NCBI GenBank assembly: GCA_964479465.1
Contig: CAYZMG010000012.1
Span: 1 to 64,000 of the forward strand
From: CADCTB01 sp964479465
GTDB lineage: Bacteria; Actinomycetota; Acidimicrobiia; Acidimicrobiales; AC-14
Length of the DNA stretch: 64,000 nucleotides
Direction: 5' to 3'
Shown here: piece after piece, positions 54,886 to 63,865 of the stretch
How the letters are laid out: each line of letters opens with the position of its first letter
Position numbering within the stretch: the stretch's first letter is position 1
Translations under genes and position numbers: made by a program
Notes under the pieces: generated by a model
What the model was told of the DNA's origin: nothing
Databases searched by the model: none
What the model saw: the letters and a program-made list of their open reading frames with translations, nothing else

Positions 54886-55346
54886 CCGTCAGTCAGGGAC
54901 TGGAACAGGAACGCCGGTGATCGGTCGTTGTCCGTAGTAGGGATCTCGAGCACGTCGGTCGGCATGCCGGCGTCTCGCGTCCGAGGGTAAGGGCGACCGC
55001 CTCGGCGTGCTCGGCGGTCAGGATCCTCGACGGGTCGGGGAGGGTGTGGTGAGCCGCAACAGCACCGTGGCGCTGAGGGAGTGCTAAAGCGCCCTCGGCG
55101 CCGCGGGGGAGGGGCGAGACCGCCCGGGCCGCCCGTGGCCGGACGAACGTCGTCAAGTCGGAGTCGGGCTCCCGCCGGTCGAGCTCGTCGGCGTCTTCGC
55201 CCTCCTCGCAACCCCGCTCCGTCGTGTCCCGCTGCAGCTTCCGGACGGCGCCGCAGGGGTTCCGGGGTCCCGAGAGGGGCGGCCTTCATGTCGGCATCCT
55301 TGACACTCCGACAGCTTGTTCGCCGCAGCTGCGCTATGGTGAGATT
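54886..55346. other. Intergenic region before the oxidase gene
   Basis: A minus-strand frame (55156-54893) and others are open but show no family. A TATGGT at 55335-55340 is a possible -10 box for the next gene, placing transcription start at or near its GTG. No RNA gene seen. Confidence 0.4.
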
Positions 55347-55366
55347 GTGAATCCATTCACAATCTC
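55341..55366 (+). promoter_or_regulatory. CRP/FNR-type palindrome over the oxidase start codon
   Basis: A 26-base palindrome with 12-base perfect arms whose core is TGTGA-N6-TCACA (55346-55361), the exact CRP-family consensus. It overlaps GTG 55347. A regulator bound here would sit at or just after the likely transcription start, suggesting repression, or act on an upstream start. Confidence 0.7.
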
Positions 55367-56048
55367 TGGAAACGATGAAGTGCGCGGCGGGCCGCCGAAG
55401 CTGGACCGCCACCAGCTACGGATCGAGCAGCAGCGGACACTGGCTACGGCCCGGCGAAACTACGGCCTTGCGTCCCGGGCGCTGTTCGTACTGCTCGACA
55501 TCGTCTACGGCCGCCCACGCACGCTGTCGAAGTTCAAGGTGCTCGAGGTAATCGCCCGGGTGCCGTACCAAGCGTGGGAGCAGGTGGCCTATGTGGCCGT
55601 CACTCATAGGTACTCGCGACCCAACTTCGCTCGGCGCATCTTCGAGTATGTAGCCGAGAGCCGAGCTCAACAGGACAACGAGCAGTGGCACCTCCTCATC
55701 CTCGAGGACTTGGTCGAGAAATCGGACCAGCGCGAGACCTTCGTTCGGTACCGCCTCTTTCCTCAACTCATCGCCCTGGGGTACTACCACCTGTCGTGGC
55801 TCCTGTATGCGGCCAAGCCAGCTTGGAGTTATCGGCTGAATGCCGACTTCGAGGACCACGCCGAACACGAGTACGCCGAGTTCGTGCAAGAGAACGAAGC
55901 GTTCGAGGAAACACCGTACGAGAACCCGTTTGCAGCCGAGTACGGCACGTTCGCAAGCCAGGCCGACCTCCTTCGCCAGATCGGTCACGACGAGCGAACC
56001 CATAAGGAGGAGAGCCTGGCTCGAATGTCCGAACCTCGCTTCCGCTGA
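55347..56048 (+). CDS. Alternative-oxidase-like di-iron protein
   Basis: The 233-residue protein keeps the AOX helix order and ligands: LEVIARVPYQAWEQ (Glu67), QQDNEQWHLLILEDL (Glu112, His115), FEDHAEHEYAEFV (Glu169 or Glu173) and RQIGHDERTHKEES (Glu216, His219). The stretch ALGYYHLSWLLYAAKPAWSY matches the AOX membrane-face region. AOX reduces oxygen to water with quinol and without proton pumping. The GTG start lies in a CRP-type palindrome. The AAA gene follows 54 bases downstream. Confidence 0.72.
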   Translation: MNPFTISGNDEVRGGPPKLDRHQLRIEQQRTLATARRNYGLASRALFVLLDIVYGRPRTLSKFKVLEVIARVPYQAWEQVAYVAVTHRYSRPNFARRIFEYVAESRAQQDNEQWHLLILEDLVEKSDQRETFVRYRLFPQLIALGYYHLSWLLYAAKPAWSYRLNADFEDHAEHEYAEFVQENEAFEETPYENPFAAEYGTFASQADLLRQIGHDERTHKEESLARMSEPRFR

Positions 56049-56102
56049 TCGGGCTCCGCCCGTCAGCAGCGCGTCATCAGCAAAGAAGAGAGAGGAGATG
56101 GC

Positions 56103-58133
56103 ATGCAGACGCCAGTGAGCGACGCTGGCTCCGCCGGGCTGCGTAGTCCGAACGCAGCGGCCGCGATGCGGCAGGAGACCCTGGTGGCGCTGCGCGCCCT
56201 GAAGCGGCGGACGTCGGACCTAGCTGCCACCCACCTGGAAGCCCTCGACCACTTCTACCTCTCGCAGGACCTGGGCTCGCTGACGCGGCTCGCCGAAGGT
56301 CGTGTCACTGTGGGGGGCTTCGCGAACGTGATGCCTCTGGTCGGCCAGCCCCGGGACGGGACGGCCAGGGCCAGCCTGGCCAGCACCGCGGCCTGCGTGC
56401 GCTCGCTGCTGGTTTCCGCCGCGGTGAAGCCCGGTCACGCCGATTTCACCGGCCTGCTCGGGATCGTGCTTGACCGGTACAAGAGCGGACAACTCAGCAC
56501 GATCGGGCTCGACCACATGAACCCCTTCACTATCGGCCAGATCCTCCCCCTGCTGCGTGAGGTCGTGGGTCCGCAGCCGGAACCCGCCGTTGACACCATG
56601 GTTGGCGACGCCGCGGGGCGCTTGGAGCACGAGCTCGATAATCAGGGCGTGGCCATGCCGGCCAAGACGGATCCCGATGCGGATGAGCAGCGCTTCCTCC
56701 CCCACGGCTACCTGACCTACGGGGCCATGCACGCTCTCGCCGCCTGGGGCCGGCACGAAGGCGAGTTCGCAGCACGCAGCATGCAGTGGTCGGAGATGGA
56801 GCTCTACCGCCAGATCGCCCTTTTCCACAGCGGCCACGACGAGCGCAGCGACGCCTATCAGCTGGGCTACAACCTCCTTATCCAGTACCGGTTCAACCGG
56901 TACCGCCTGGGCGACAGCCTCGTTGAGTCGGGGCTCCGGACCCTGTTCGAGGCCCAGCTCGACCGGGGCGTGTGGGAGNNNNNNNNNNGACCCCATTTTC
57001 CGGTATGGCAACCACGGCGAGGCGCACTGCTTCTCATTCGAGCTCCTCTCTTGCGTCCTACGCGACTTCAAGAGCCAGTGGTCGCTGCTTGTGCCCTGGG
57101 AAGAGCACCTGACCCGCGCCGTAGACTGGGCGGCCCGCAATGCTCTCCGCCGCTACGGCCCTCCGATGTGGCGCTCTGCGCATCTGGTCGAGGACACCAC
57201 CCCCCAGTCGTGGGCCACGGCCGAGGTGTACTCCTTCCTCCAGCTGTACACGTCGTACCTGTCGTGGCGGATCGAGTCGATCGTCCGCGAAGGCTTCCGC
57301 AGTGAGCCGGGCCAGGCGCCCAACCCCCGGGCCTTCGACGGGCTCTACCAGCCCGAGGTCCCCCGCTCCCAGGACGGCCCGGTGGTTCTGGGCGATCTCC
57401 TCCGAGAGCGGCTGCTCGATCCACTGCGCGTGCCCGGCGACCAACCCGCCTACTCGCTGGTCCGCAGCGCCAACGCCCGGGGCAGGGCCCGCTCGGCGAT
57501 CCTGTTCGGCCCGCCCGGCACAGGCAAGACCACCTACGTCCGCAAAGCCGCGGAGTACCTCGGATGGCCCCTCGTCATGCTGGACCCGAGCGACTTCGCC
57601 CAGGAGGGCCTTCCCTCATCGCCACGGTGGCAACCCGGGTGTTCTCGGAGCTGCTGGAGCTCGAGGACACGGTGATCCTCTTCGACGAGATGGAGCCCCT
57701 GATGCACAGCCGGGCCGATTCGGCTGGCAGCTTCGAGCAGAAGTTCCTCACCACCAGCCTCCTGCCCAAGCTCCAGGCGCTGGCGGACCGGGCCGCGTGC
57801 GTCTTCTTCGTCGCCACGAACCATCTGGAAACCGTCGACGCCGCCGTTCAACGCCCGGGACGGTTCGACTTCCGGTTGGCGATCATGCCGCCGTCCTATG
57901 AGGAGAAGCTGCGCATGGCCCGCGATTGCCTGGGGCCCGAGCTGTACGCGGCGGCCGAGGCGGACCTGCGTCGCCAACCGTACCGGACCAATATTCGCCT
58001 CGCGTCGCGCAACGAGATGCTGGCGTTGTGCGACGACATCAAGCATCAACCCGAGCGCATGGAGGACATGCTGAGCCAGTTCAGAGCCGAGCTAGCGGAC
58101 GACGAGCGGTTCCGCCAAATCGGGAACTCGTGA
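56103..58133 (+). CDS. AAA+ ATPase, interrupted by an assembly gap and a frameshift
   Basis: ATG 56103 follows AGGAG. About 290 residues of unfamiliar helical sequence precede the N gap. After it, in another frame, comes DPIFRYGNHGEAHCFSFELL and then the AAA core: Walker A FGPPGTGKTTYVRKAAEYL, DPSDFAQEGL, a one-base loss near 57612, then Walker B TVILFDEMEPL, sensor VFFVATNHLETVDAAV and Arg finger QRPGRFDF. One protein of about 675 residues is the sensible reading. The frame mismatch across the gap shows the N run is not true to length. FtsH/Cdc48-like core; a remodelling or protease-partner role is possible. Confidence 0.75.
56979..56988. other. Assembly gap (10 N)
   Basis: Ten N lie inside the AAA gene. 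Reading frames before and after disagree, so the true length is not 10 (or an indel is also present). Confidence 0.95.
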
Positions 58134-58480
58134 AACATGGGTGCCAAGGGAGGTCACAAGTCGGTCCGGCGGTGCGACACGACAGGGGTTCTCGATGGGT
58201 CGGCCACCAGAATGGCCGGAGCGGTTGGCTTCATCCGGGAGCTTCTGGACACACCTTGGCCCGCCACGAGCCTCCGGGGAACCGTTGATCTTCACCTCCG
58301 GGGGGCCGGACCTATCTTCACCTCCGGTGGGCCGCAACAACACCGGGCGTCAAGCCGCTGGCCGGACATCCATTCGCCCTCCACGCGCAGCCACGCGCAC
58401 CCCAGCCTTCGACGATGTAACGGTGTGTGGGCCGCGTCGAGGCCGGCTGCCACCTCCTGCAGTGATCTACGCTGAGTGAG
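58134..58480. other. Intergenic DNA with a direct repeat
   Basis: No gene. ATCTTCACCTCCGG(G/T)GGGCCG occurs twice, at 58288-58308 and 58314-58334. It may belong to the control region of the NADH dehydrogenase gene. Confidence 0.5.
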
Positions 58481-59740
58481 ATGGCAACAGGAGACGCGAA
58501 GGACGGAGCACGGCCGAGAGTCGTCATAATCGGTGCCGGTTTTGCCGGGCTGGCGGCGGTTCGGGAGCTGGCCGGGTCGGGGGCAGACGTGACCCTCGTC
58601 GACCGCAACGTCTACAGCACCTTCCAACCACTGCTCTACCAAGTGGCCACCGGTGGGCTGAACCCCGGTGATGTCGCCTACTCCGTCCGGGGATTTCTGC
58701 GCAATAGGGATGCCCATTTTCGCCACGGAACCGTTTCCACCGTCGATCACGCGGCGCGCAAGATCCTGTTCGAAGCCGGCGGTGCGCTTGAGTACGATTA
58801 CCTGCTCATCTCCATCGGTGTGAACGTCAATCACTTCGGCATACCCGGTGCCCACGAGCACAGCCGTGGCCTGTACACCCGAGCGGATGCCATCGCGTTG
58901 CGCGACGAGCTCATGGGCGCGCTGGAGCGTTACGCGACCGGGCGCGGTCCCGACCAGCTCGCCGTCGTCATCGTTGGCGGCGGCGCCACGGGCGTGGAGA
59001 TGGCGGGCACGTTGGCCGAGCTGCGCACCGCCGGCCTGGCTAACGCGTACCCCGAGATCAACCCGGCTCGGGTGCGGGTGATCCTGGTCGAAATGGCAGG
59101 TGATTTACTCGGCCCGTTCCACCCCAAGCTGCGGGCATACGCTCTGAAGGAGCTGCGTCGCCGCCACGTCGACGTCCGGCTGAACACCGCGATAGCCGAG
59201 GTCCAAGCCGACGAGGTCGTGCTCTCCGACGGAGAGAGGCTCCCGTCGAACATGACCGTTTGGGCGGCAGGTGTGTCAGCTCCCTCCTACCTCGCCGACT
59301 GGGGCCTGCCGCAGCGGGAGGGAGGCCGGCTCGCCGTCGGCCCCGACCTTCGCGTCGATGGCCACGACCGTATATTCGCAGCGGGCGACATCGCCCGCAT
59401 CGACGGCCAGGTCCTGCCCCAGGTCGCTCAGCCTGCACTACAGGCCGGCGCCCACTTCGCGGGCCAGATCAAGCGCATCATGGCCGGGCGTCCACTGGAG
59501 GCGTTCCGCTACCACGACAAGGGCTCCATGGCGACGATCGGGCGCGGTGCGGCGGTGGTGGAGATGTCTGACGGGCGGTTTCGCGTCACCGGCGTCCCCG
59601 CGTGGCTGGCCTGGCTCGCGCTCCACATCGTCACGTTGCTCGGTGGCCGCAATCGAATCTCCGCGCTTCTGAACCTGAGTTGGCGTTATCTCGCATGGCC
59701 CAGTGGTAGCGGCGTAATCGTCGGGGACGTGAAGGAATAG
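58481..59740 (+). CDS. ndh: Type II NADH dehydrogenase (NDH-2)
   Basis: The 419-residue flavoprotein moves electrons from NADH to quinone without pumping. It shows the FAD fold VVIIGAGFAGLAAVRELA (residues 14-31), QPLLYQVATGGLNPGDVAY, the NADH fold VVIVGGGATGVEMAGTLAEL (~165), FAAGDIARI and a C-terminal amphipathic membrane helix (WLAWLALHIVTLLGGRNRI). Lies just downstream of the oxidase-like gene on the same strand. Confidence 0.92.
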   Translation: MATGDAKDGARPRVVIIGAGFAGLAAVRELAGSGADVTLVDRNVYSTFQPLLYQVATGGLNPGDVAYSVRGFLRNRDAHFRHGTVSTVDHAARKILFEAGGALEYDYLLISIGVNVNHFGIPGAHEHSRGLYTRADAIALRDELMGALERYATGRGPDQLAVVIVGGGATGVEMAGTLAELRTAGLANAYPEINPARVRVILVEMAGDLLGPFHPKLRAYALKELRRRHVDVRLNTAIAEVQADEVVLSDGERLPSNMTVWAAGVSAPSYLADWGLPQREGGRLAVGPDLRVDGHDRIFAAGDIARIDGQVLPQVAQPALQAGAHFAGQIKRIMAGRPLEAFRYHDKGSMATIGRGAAVVEMSDGRFRVTGVPAWLAWLALHIVTLLGGRNRISALLNLSWRYLAWPSGSGVIVGDVKE

Positions 59741-59997
59741 CGTCCGCCTGGCAACAGGAGGCTTGCTTGCGAGCGGCGTCGACGGCGGACCCCGGTGGCT
59801 TCGACGGGGGAAGGAACAGCTCGGGATGGCTGGCGGCAGGCGGCCCGGCGATGCCAGCCCCTCCGCACCAGCGCGAAGTTGCCGGTGTCCCCGCCGGTGG
59901 CGGCTAGGAGCCAGGTTGGGCGACGCCAGCGGCGGAGCGCGGCGACCGACACGGCGGTGGCGGCTGCGATGGCCAGTGCCCACGTTCCGGTGCTCAT
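59686..59997 (-). CDS. Small membrane-anchored hypothetical protein
   Basis: A 103-residue product begins STGTWALAIAAATAVSVAAL (one helix) and continues basic. ATG 59997 overlaps the stop of the baeRF gene (ATGA) and has AGGAGG nearby. Its last 55 bases are antisense to the end of ndh, and the Arg-rich second half suggests it may really be shorter. Confidence 0.45.
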   Translation of the reverse strand: MSTGTWALAIAAATAVSVAALRRWRRPTWLLAATGGDTGNFALVRRGWHRRAACRQPSRAVPSPVEATGVRRRRRSQASLLLPGGRYSFTSPTITPLPLGHAR

Positions 59998-61058
59998 CGG
60001 CGCCTCCTGCGCTGCCAGGGCACGAACGCGATCCGCTGGTGGTGGGCGATCAGGCCGTCGGGGAGCAGCTCGACGCGGCCGCCGCTGCTGAGCACTCGTT
60101 CGATGATCTCGTCGACGGCGTCGTCGAGCACGCCGGGGGCGGCGCTGTCGGCTGCGGGTTCGAGGCGCCCGCCGGTGGTGATGCTGGCGGCCCGCTCGAA
60201 GGCGTGCTCGACGAGCAGGAGGCCGGGCTGGCGGCGGGCGGCGCGCCACACCGGTTCGATGCCGCTGGCCGCCGTGCCGTTGCTCACGGCACGGTCGAGG
60301 TGTTCGAGCGCGTCGAGTCGGCGCTCGGCGAGCATCTGGGCGACCGACGGCGCGACGGTGGCGGCCAGCGCGTCGAGGTGGGCGTCGGGGGCTCGGCGGA
60401 CGATGCCCTCGATCCGGTGCGCGTGGCGGGTCCGGTCCAGGAATCGAGACAGCGTCGGTTCCGGGCCGACCACCAGCACGGGTTCGTGGTTGCTGGACAG
60501 CGCCGGGCCGACGGCCATGTCGATGGCGCGGAGGCGTCGGGTGCGGCGGGCGTCGTTCATCGCGTCACGGTCCCGCCCGCGGCCGGCGCGTCCGCTGGAG
60601 TGTGGGGTGGTGTCGTTGAGCTCTAGGGGCGACGGGTGGAGGCGGCCGCCGTGGCCGTGGAGCAGCTGCGGGTCGGCGAGGTTGAGGGCGAGCACCCAGT
60701 AGCGGGGTTGGCGCAGGTCGGTGGCGAGGAGGTCGCGGGTGGCGAAGGTGTCGTCGATGACCACGCGTTCGCGGACGTCGACGCCGAGGCCGACGACCGA
60801 GCAGCGGTCGGTGTTGACGTACACGGCCAGGCTTCGGGCGCCGGGCGGTGCGGCGGCCGAGTCGACGGTGTCGGCCAGGCGGTCGAGCAGCGTTGCGTCG
60901 ACGCCGGCGCCGAACTCGGCGCGAAGCCGGCCGATGGCGTCGCGGCGGAGCCGGGCGAGCCTGGCCGGCCACGGGGTGGCGCCGGCCAGGGGGACGAGCA
61001 GGGAGATCGACGGGTAGCGGCGATGGTGGGCGGCGGTGGCCGGATCAACCTTCAGCAT
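59994..61058 (-). CDS. baeRF-family (bacterial eRF1/Vms1-like) protein
   Basis: From ATG 61058 (AAGGAG upstream), 354 residues. The N-terminal half is (RYPSISLLVPLAGATPWPAR; SLAVYVNTDRCSVVGLGVDV), the middle EPVLVVGPEPTLSRFLDRTR. The C terminus LVEHAFERAASITTGGRLEP, VDEIIERVLSSGGRVELLPD resembles the baeRF L7Ae-like domain. The family is related to release factor eRF1 and suspected to act on stalled ribosomes or peptidyl-tRNA. Confidence 0.65.
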   Translation of the reverse strand: MLKVDPATAAHHRRYPSISLLVPLAGATPWPARLARLRRDAIGRLRAEFGAGVDATLLDRLADTVDSAAAPPGARSLAVYVNTDRCSVVGLGVDVRERVVIDDTFATRDLLATDLRQPRYWVLALNLADPQLLHGHGGRLHPSPLELNDTTPHSSGRAGRGRDRDAMNDARRTRRLRAIDMAVGPALSSNHEPVLVVGPEPTLSRFLDRTRHAHRIEGIVRRAPDAHLDALAATVAPSVAQMLAERRLDALEHLDRAVSNGTAASGIEPVWRAARRQPGLLLVEHAFERAASITTGGRLEPAADSAAPGVLDDAVDEIIERVLSSGGRVELLPDGLIAHHQRIAFVPWQRRRRR

Positions 61059-61164
61059 GGTGCTCCTTGAGAACGGCGCAGAGCGCGGTAGCGCAGCAGC
61101 GGGTGAGGTGGTCTTCGACAACGTGCACCAAGGCGAGGGAAGCGAGGGTGGCGCCGAGGCCCAT
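61045..61164 (-). CDS. 39-residue coupled ORF
   Basis: ATG 61164 overlaps the upstream stop (TGATG) and the frame ends 14 bases inside the baeRF start. The peptide GLGATLASLALVHVVEDHLT, then CCATALCAVLKEHH is hydrophobic at the start with three cysteines. Tight overlaps on both sides support a real gene. Confidence 0.5.
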   Translation of the reverse strand: MGLGATLASLALVHVVEDHLTRCCATALCAVLKEHHAEG

Positions 61165-61740
61165 CACGCCGCCGTGGTGTGAGCGGCCGGCAGGGTGGTG
61201 GGGTGGAGCACGAGGGTCGACACGCCGCGCCGGTCGGCGGCGATCCGGATGAGCCGGGCCAGGGTGCGGGGGGTCTGGGCGGAGCGGGTGGTCACGATGG
61301 CCGCTGGCGCATGCTGCGTGGCCCAGTCGGCAATCGACTCCGGGGTATCGGGGACCACGACGAGTTCGACAGCGTGCGGCGCGAACCGTTGTCGGGCTTC
61401 GGCGAGGGTGACGCCCATTGCATGTTGCACCGTGTCCCACGCCGCGGTTCCTGCCCGCTCGAAGGCGACCGGTGCGGCGGCGACGACGCGGCCGACGGGT
61501 ACGCCGAACCGGTCGAGGGTGGCCGCCCCCATCGGGCCGACAGCCGCGGCGGGCACGACCACCGTCAGGCCGCCCCGGACCGGGGTGGGCGGGCCGATCA
61601 TGACGGGCGGGGTCTCCGGGTGCGACGACCCGGGCCTGGTCGACGAGCAGCAGCACCGCCAGCGGGCCGGCGAGCGCGCAAACGATCATCCACCGCCAGC
61701 CGTCGTGGCCGCGCCGGTACAGGATGTTGGCGAAGGTCAT
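61164..61740 (-). CDS. Membrane-anchored alpha/beta protein, probably frameshifted
   Basis: ATG 61740 (AAAGGAGA upstream) opens TFANILYRRGHDGWRWMIVC, ALAGPLAVLLLV, one membrane helix. A second frame from about 61625 carries HPETPPVMIGPPTPVRGGLT, then VELVVVPDTPESIADWATQH, IVTTRSAQTPRTLARLIRIA, like a universal-stress-type Rossmann domain. A single indel joins them into ~190 residues; otherwise ATG 61601 starts a separate 145-residue protein. Confidence 0.5.
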
Positions 61741-61790
61741 GCCCGCGGTCTCCTTTCAATGGTGGGGCGTGGGCGGCTAGCCGGGTCGAC

Positions 61791-62073
61791 TCAGCCGCCG
61801 AACTCGAAGAGGTCGCCAAGGAACGACTTGCGCTTGCGTTTGGATGGGCTGCTTCCGTCAGACTGAGAGCGGTCGTCGTCATCGTCATCATCGTGGTGGT
61901 CACGCCGTCGGACCCGACCGGGTCCGGCGGTGTCGAGGCCAGCAGCTCGGTCGATCAGGCTTGTCGAGCTCGCCCCGGTCCAGCCACACCCCCCGGCATA
62001 CCGGACAGTGGTCGATCTCAATGCCGATGCGTTCGGCGAGCACGAGGGCGGTGCCGTCCGTTGGGCAGTTCAT
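61791..62073 (-). CDS. zf-TFIIB zinc-ribbon protein, one-base frameshift
   Basis: From ATG 62073: NCPTDGTALVLAERIGIEID, HCPVCRGVWLDRGELDK, the classic zf-TFIIB ribbon. An extra C near 61959 shifts the frame, and it resumes LIDRAAGLDTAGPGR, a His/Asp-rich linker and KRKRKSFLGDLFEFGG, the usual ending of this family. The indel is probably a sequence error because both sides are conserved. Confidence 0.7.
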
Positions 62074-62198
62074 CGCTGCCGCCTTGTGCTCACGACCAGG
62101 GGCGCCAGCGAGAGTCGGGCGACCCGGGCCAGTCGGGCGGATTCGGCGGCGAGGAGCCCGGCAGCGCAGGCGACGAATGCCGCGGTTGCTATGAGCAT
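62070..62198 (-). CDS. 42-residue membrane peptide
   Basis: ATG 62198 follows GAGGAAGG. The product is LIATAAFVACAAGLLAAESA plus a basic tail. Its stop overlaps the zinc-ribbon start (ATGA). It is first in the minus-strand operon 62198-59686. Confidence 0.5.
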   Translation of the reverse strand: MLIATAAFVACAAGLLAAESARLARVARLSLAPLVVSTRRQR

Positions 62199-62418
62199 CT
62201 CGCCTTCCTCGGAGTTGTGGGCAGGTGAGGGTGCATGTATCCCATCATCTACTGCCGGCTCGTGGCAGACAAGGGCGCGACGAGACGGTGTTGACGCCCC
62301 TATTGTTGCCGGAACTGAGAGGGATTGGTAACCCAAGTTTGCGACGGCCTCGTCGGGCGCCCACCGGGACCTTCGAGCGACCACCGGCGCCCAACGGCGA
62401 TTGGGCCGGTGAGGGCGC

Positions 62419-63627
62419 TCAGGTGTCGCTGATCATCCGTCTCGCTCGTACGGCCAACTCGAGGACGAAGCGCCCTTCGGGGTCGTCGGCGGCGTGACCG
62501 GTGAGCTGGGCGATGCGTTCGAGCCGGTAGACGACGGCGCGGGGGCTGAGATGGAGGCGGCGTGCGGTCCCCGACGCGTTGCCAGACTCGGCGAAGTACG
62601 CGTCGAGCGTCGCTATCAACGGTTCGGGGCCGCCACGGGCGCCATCGAGCGGGCCGAGCACGGCCCGGACCATCTCGGCGACCGTGATCGGGTCGAGGGC
62701 GAGCACCCGGTAGGGCAGCAGCGACTCGAACCGGACGATCGGGTCGGCCAGGCCCAGGCGGCGGGCCAGCTCCAGCGCTTCGCAGGCCTCGTTGTAGGAG
62801 CGCACCAGGCCGCCCGGACCGGCATAGGGGCGGCCCACGCCGACCTGCCAAGGCCCCTCGCCGCTCTCGTGCAGGGCGCGAGCCACGTCGACGGCCGGGT
62901 CGGTTGCGGTGGCCGGGAGCACGCAGACGAGGCCGCCGTCCTTGGTGGCCACCACCACGTCGCGCCCACCGAAGCTCACCAGCACGTGGGTCTCGACTCG
63001 GGCGTGAACCGGGCCCGCGTCGACAAGGACTCGCTGGGTGCCGGTGCGAGCCACGGTCACCAGGTGCGTGCCGGCCAGATTGAAGCCAAAGCGGGCGGCC
63101 CACTCCCCCACCAGGTCCGGGTCGCCGCCGCCGCTTAGCAGGTCGTCGACGAACTCACGCCGCATCGTCTCCTCGCGACGCACGCTCTGGCGCTGCGCCC
63201 TCTCATGCCCCTCAGCCAGGGCTTCGGCGGCGTCATCGGCCGTACGGAACAACCCGCCGGCGACCGCCGCCACCAGCGACGCGTCGGCGCTGCCGGCTCG
63301 CCCGGTGATGTCGTCCCACAGCCGCCACAGCGCGCTCAAGTACAGGTCGAGCAACGCGGAGAGAGCGATCCCCTGGTCGGCCGCGGACTCACCAATCTGG
63401 CGGCAGGCGTCCAGATCGGCCCGACCCAACCGGCGTCTGAGAACAGCGGCCTCGAGCACTGCCTTCAGGTAACCGCCAAGCAAGGCACGGTCGACGCCCG
63501 CCTCGCGAGCAGCCTTGGCCGCGATCCGGCCGATCGCACCGTCGCGCGATGGCGCCACCAACGATTCGATCTTGGAGCGGGCAGGTCGGGCGGCGCCCAA
63601 CCTCCCCTCCGCACCCTGGGCGGTCAT
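62419..63627 (-). CDS. PucR/CdaR-family transcriptional regulator
   Basis: The 402-residue protein has a helical N-terminal region, a GGDEF-like middle (VDVARALHESGEGPWQVGVG) and the PucR-type C-terminal HTH (LIATLDAYFAESGNASGTAR, LHLSPRAVVYRLERIAQLTG). It is divergent from the SbtA-like gene and precedes the minus operon by 220 bases. The inverted repeat ATGTT-CGGA-AACAT at 63669-63682 is a candidate operator. Confidence 0.85.
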   Translation of the reverse strand: MTAQGAEGRLGAARPARSKIESLVAPSRDGAIGRIAAKAAREAGVDRALLGGYLKAVLEAAVLRRRLGRADLDACRQIGESAADQGIALSALLDLYLSALWRLWDDITGRAGSADASLVAAVAGGLFRTADDAAEALAEGHERAQRQSVRREETMRREFVDDLLSGGGDPDLVGEWAARFGFNLAGTHLVTVARTGTQRVLVDAGPVHARVETHVLVSFGGRDVVVATKDGGLVCVLPATATDPAVDVARALHESGEGPWQVGVGRPYAGPGGLVRSYNEACEALELARRLGLADPIVRFESLLPYRVLALDPITVAEMVRAVLGPLDGARGGPEPLIATLDAYFAESGNASGTARRLHLSPRAVVYRLERIAQLTGHAADDPEGRFVLELAVRARRMISDT

Positions 63628-63865
63628 CTCGAACCCGAGTCTAGGTCGAAGAACTATCCCGGCATCCGATGTTCGGAAACATAGAGGGCCACTTTTGGTC
63701 CGGGAGCGCGCATTGTCTTCGAGGTTCTCGCCAGCGCAGTATTGGCTTCATGCAACCAACCCACCGACCTGGCGCCCGAATGGAGAGACTCTGAACCGGC
63801 TCCACCCTCCCCGCCGCCCAGTGACAGTTCGACCGCAGTCGAGCGGGACGGCCTGGAGTTAGCCT

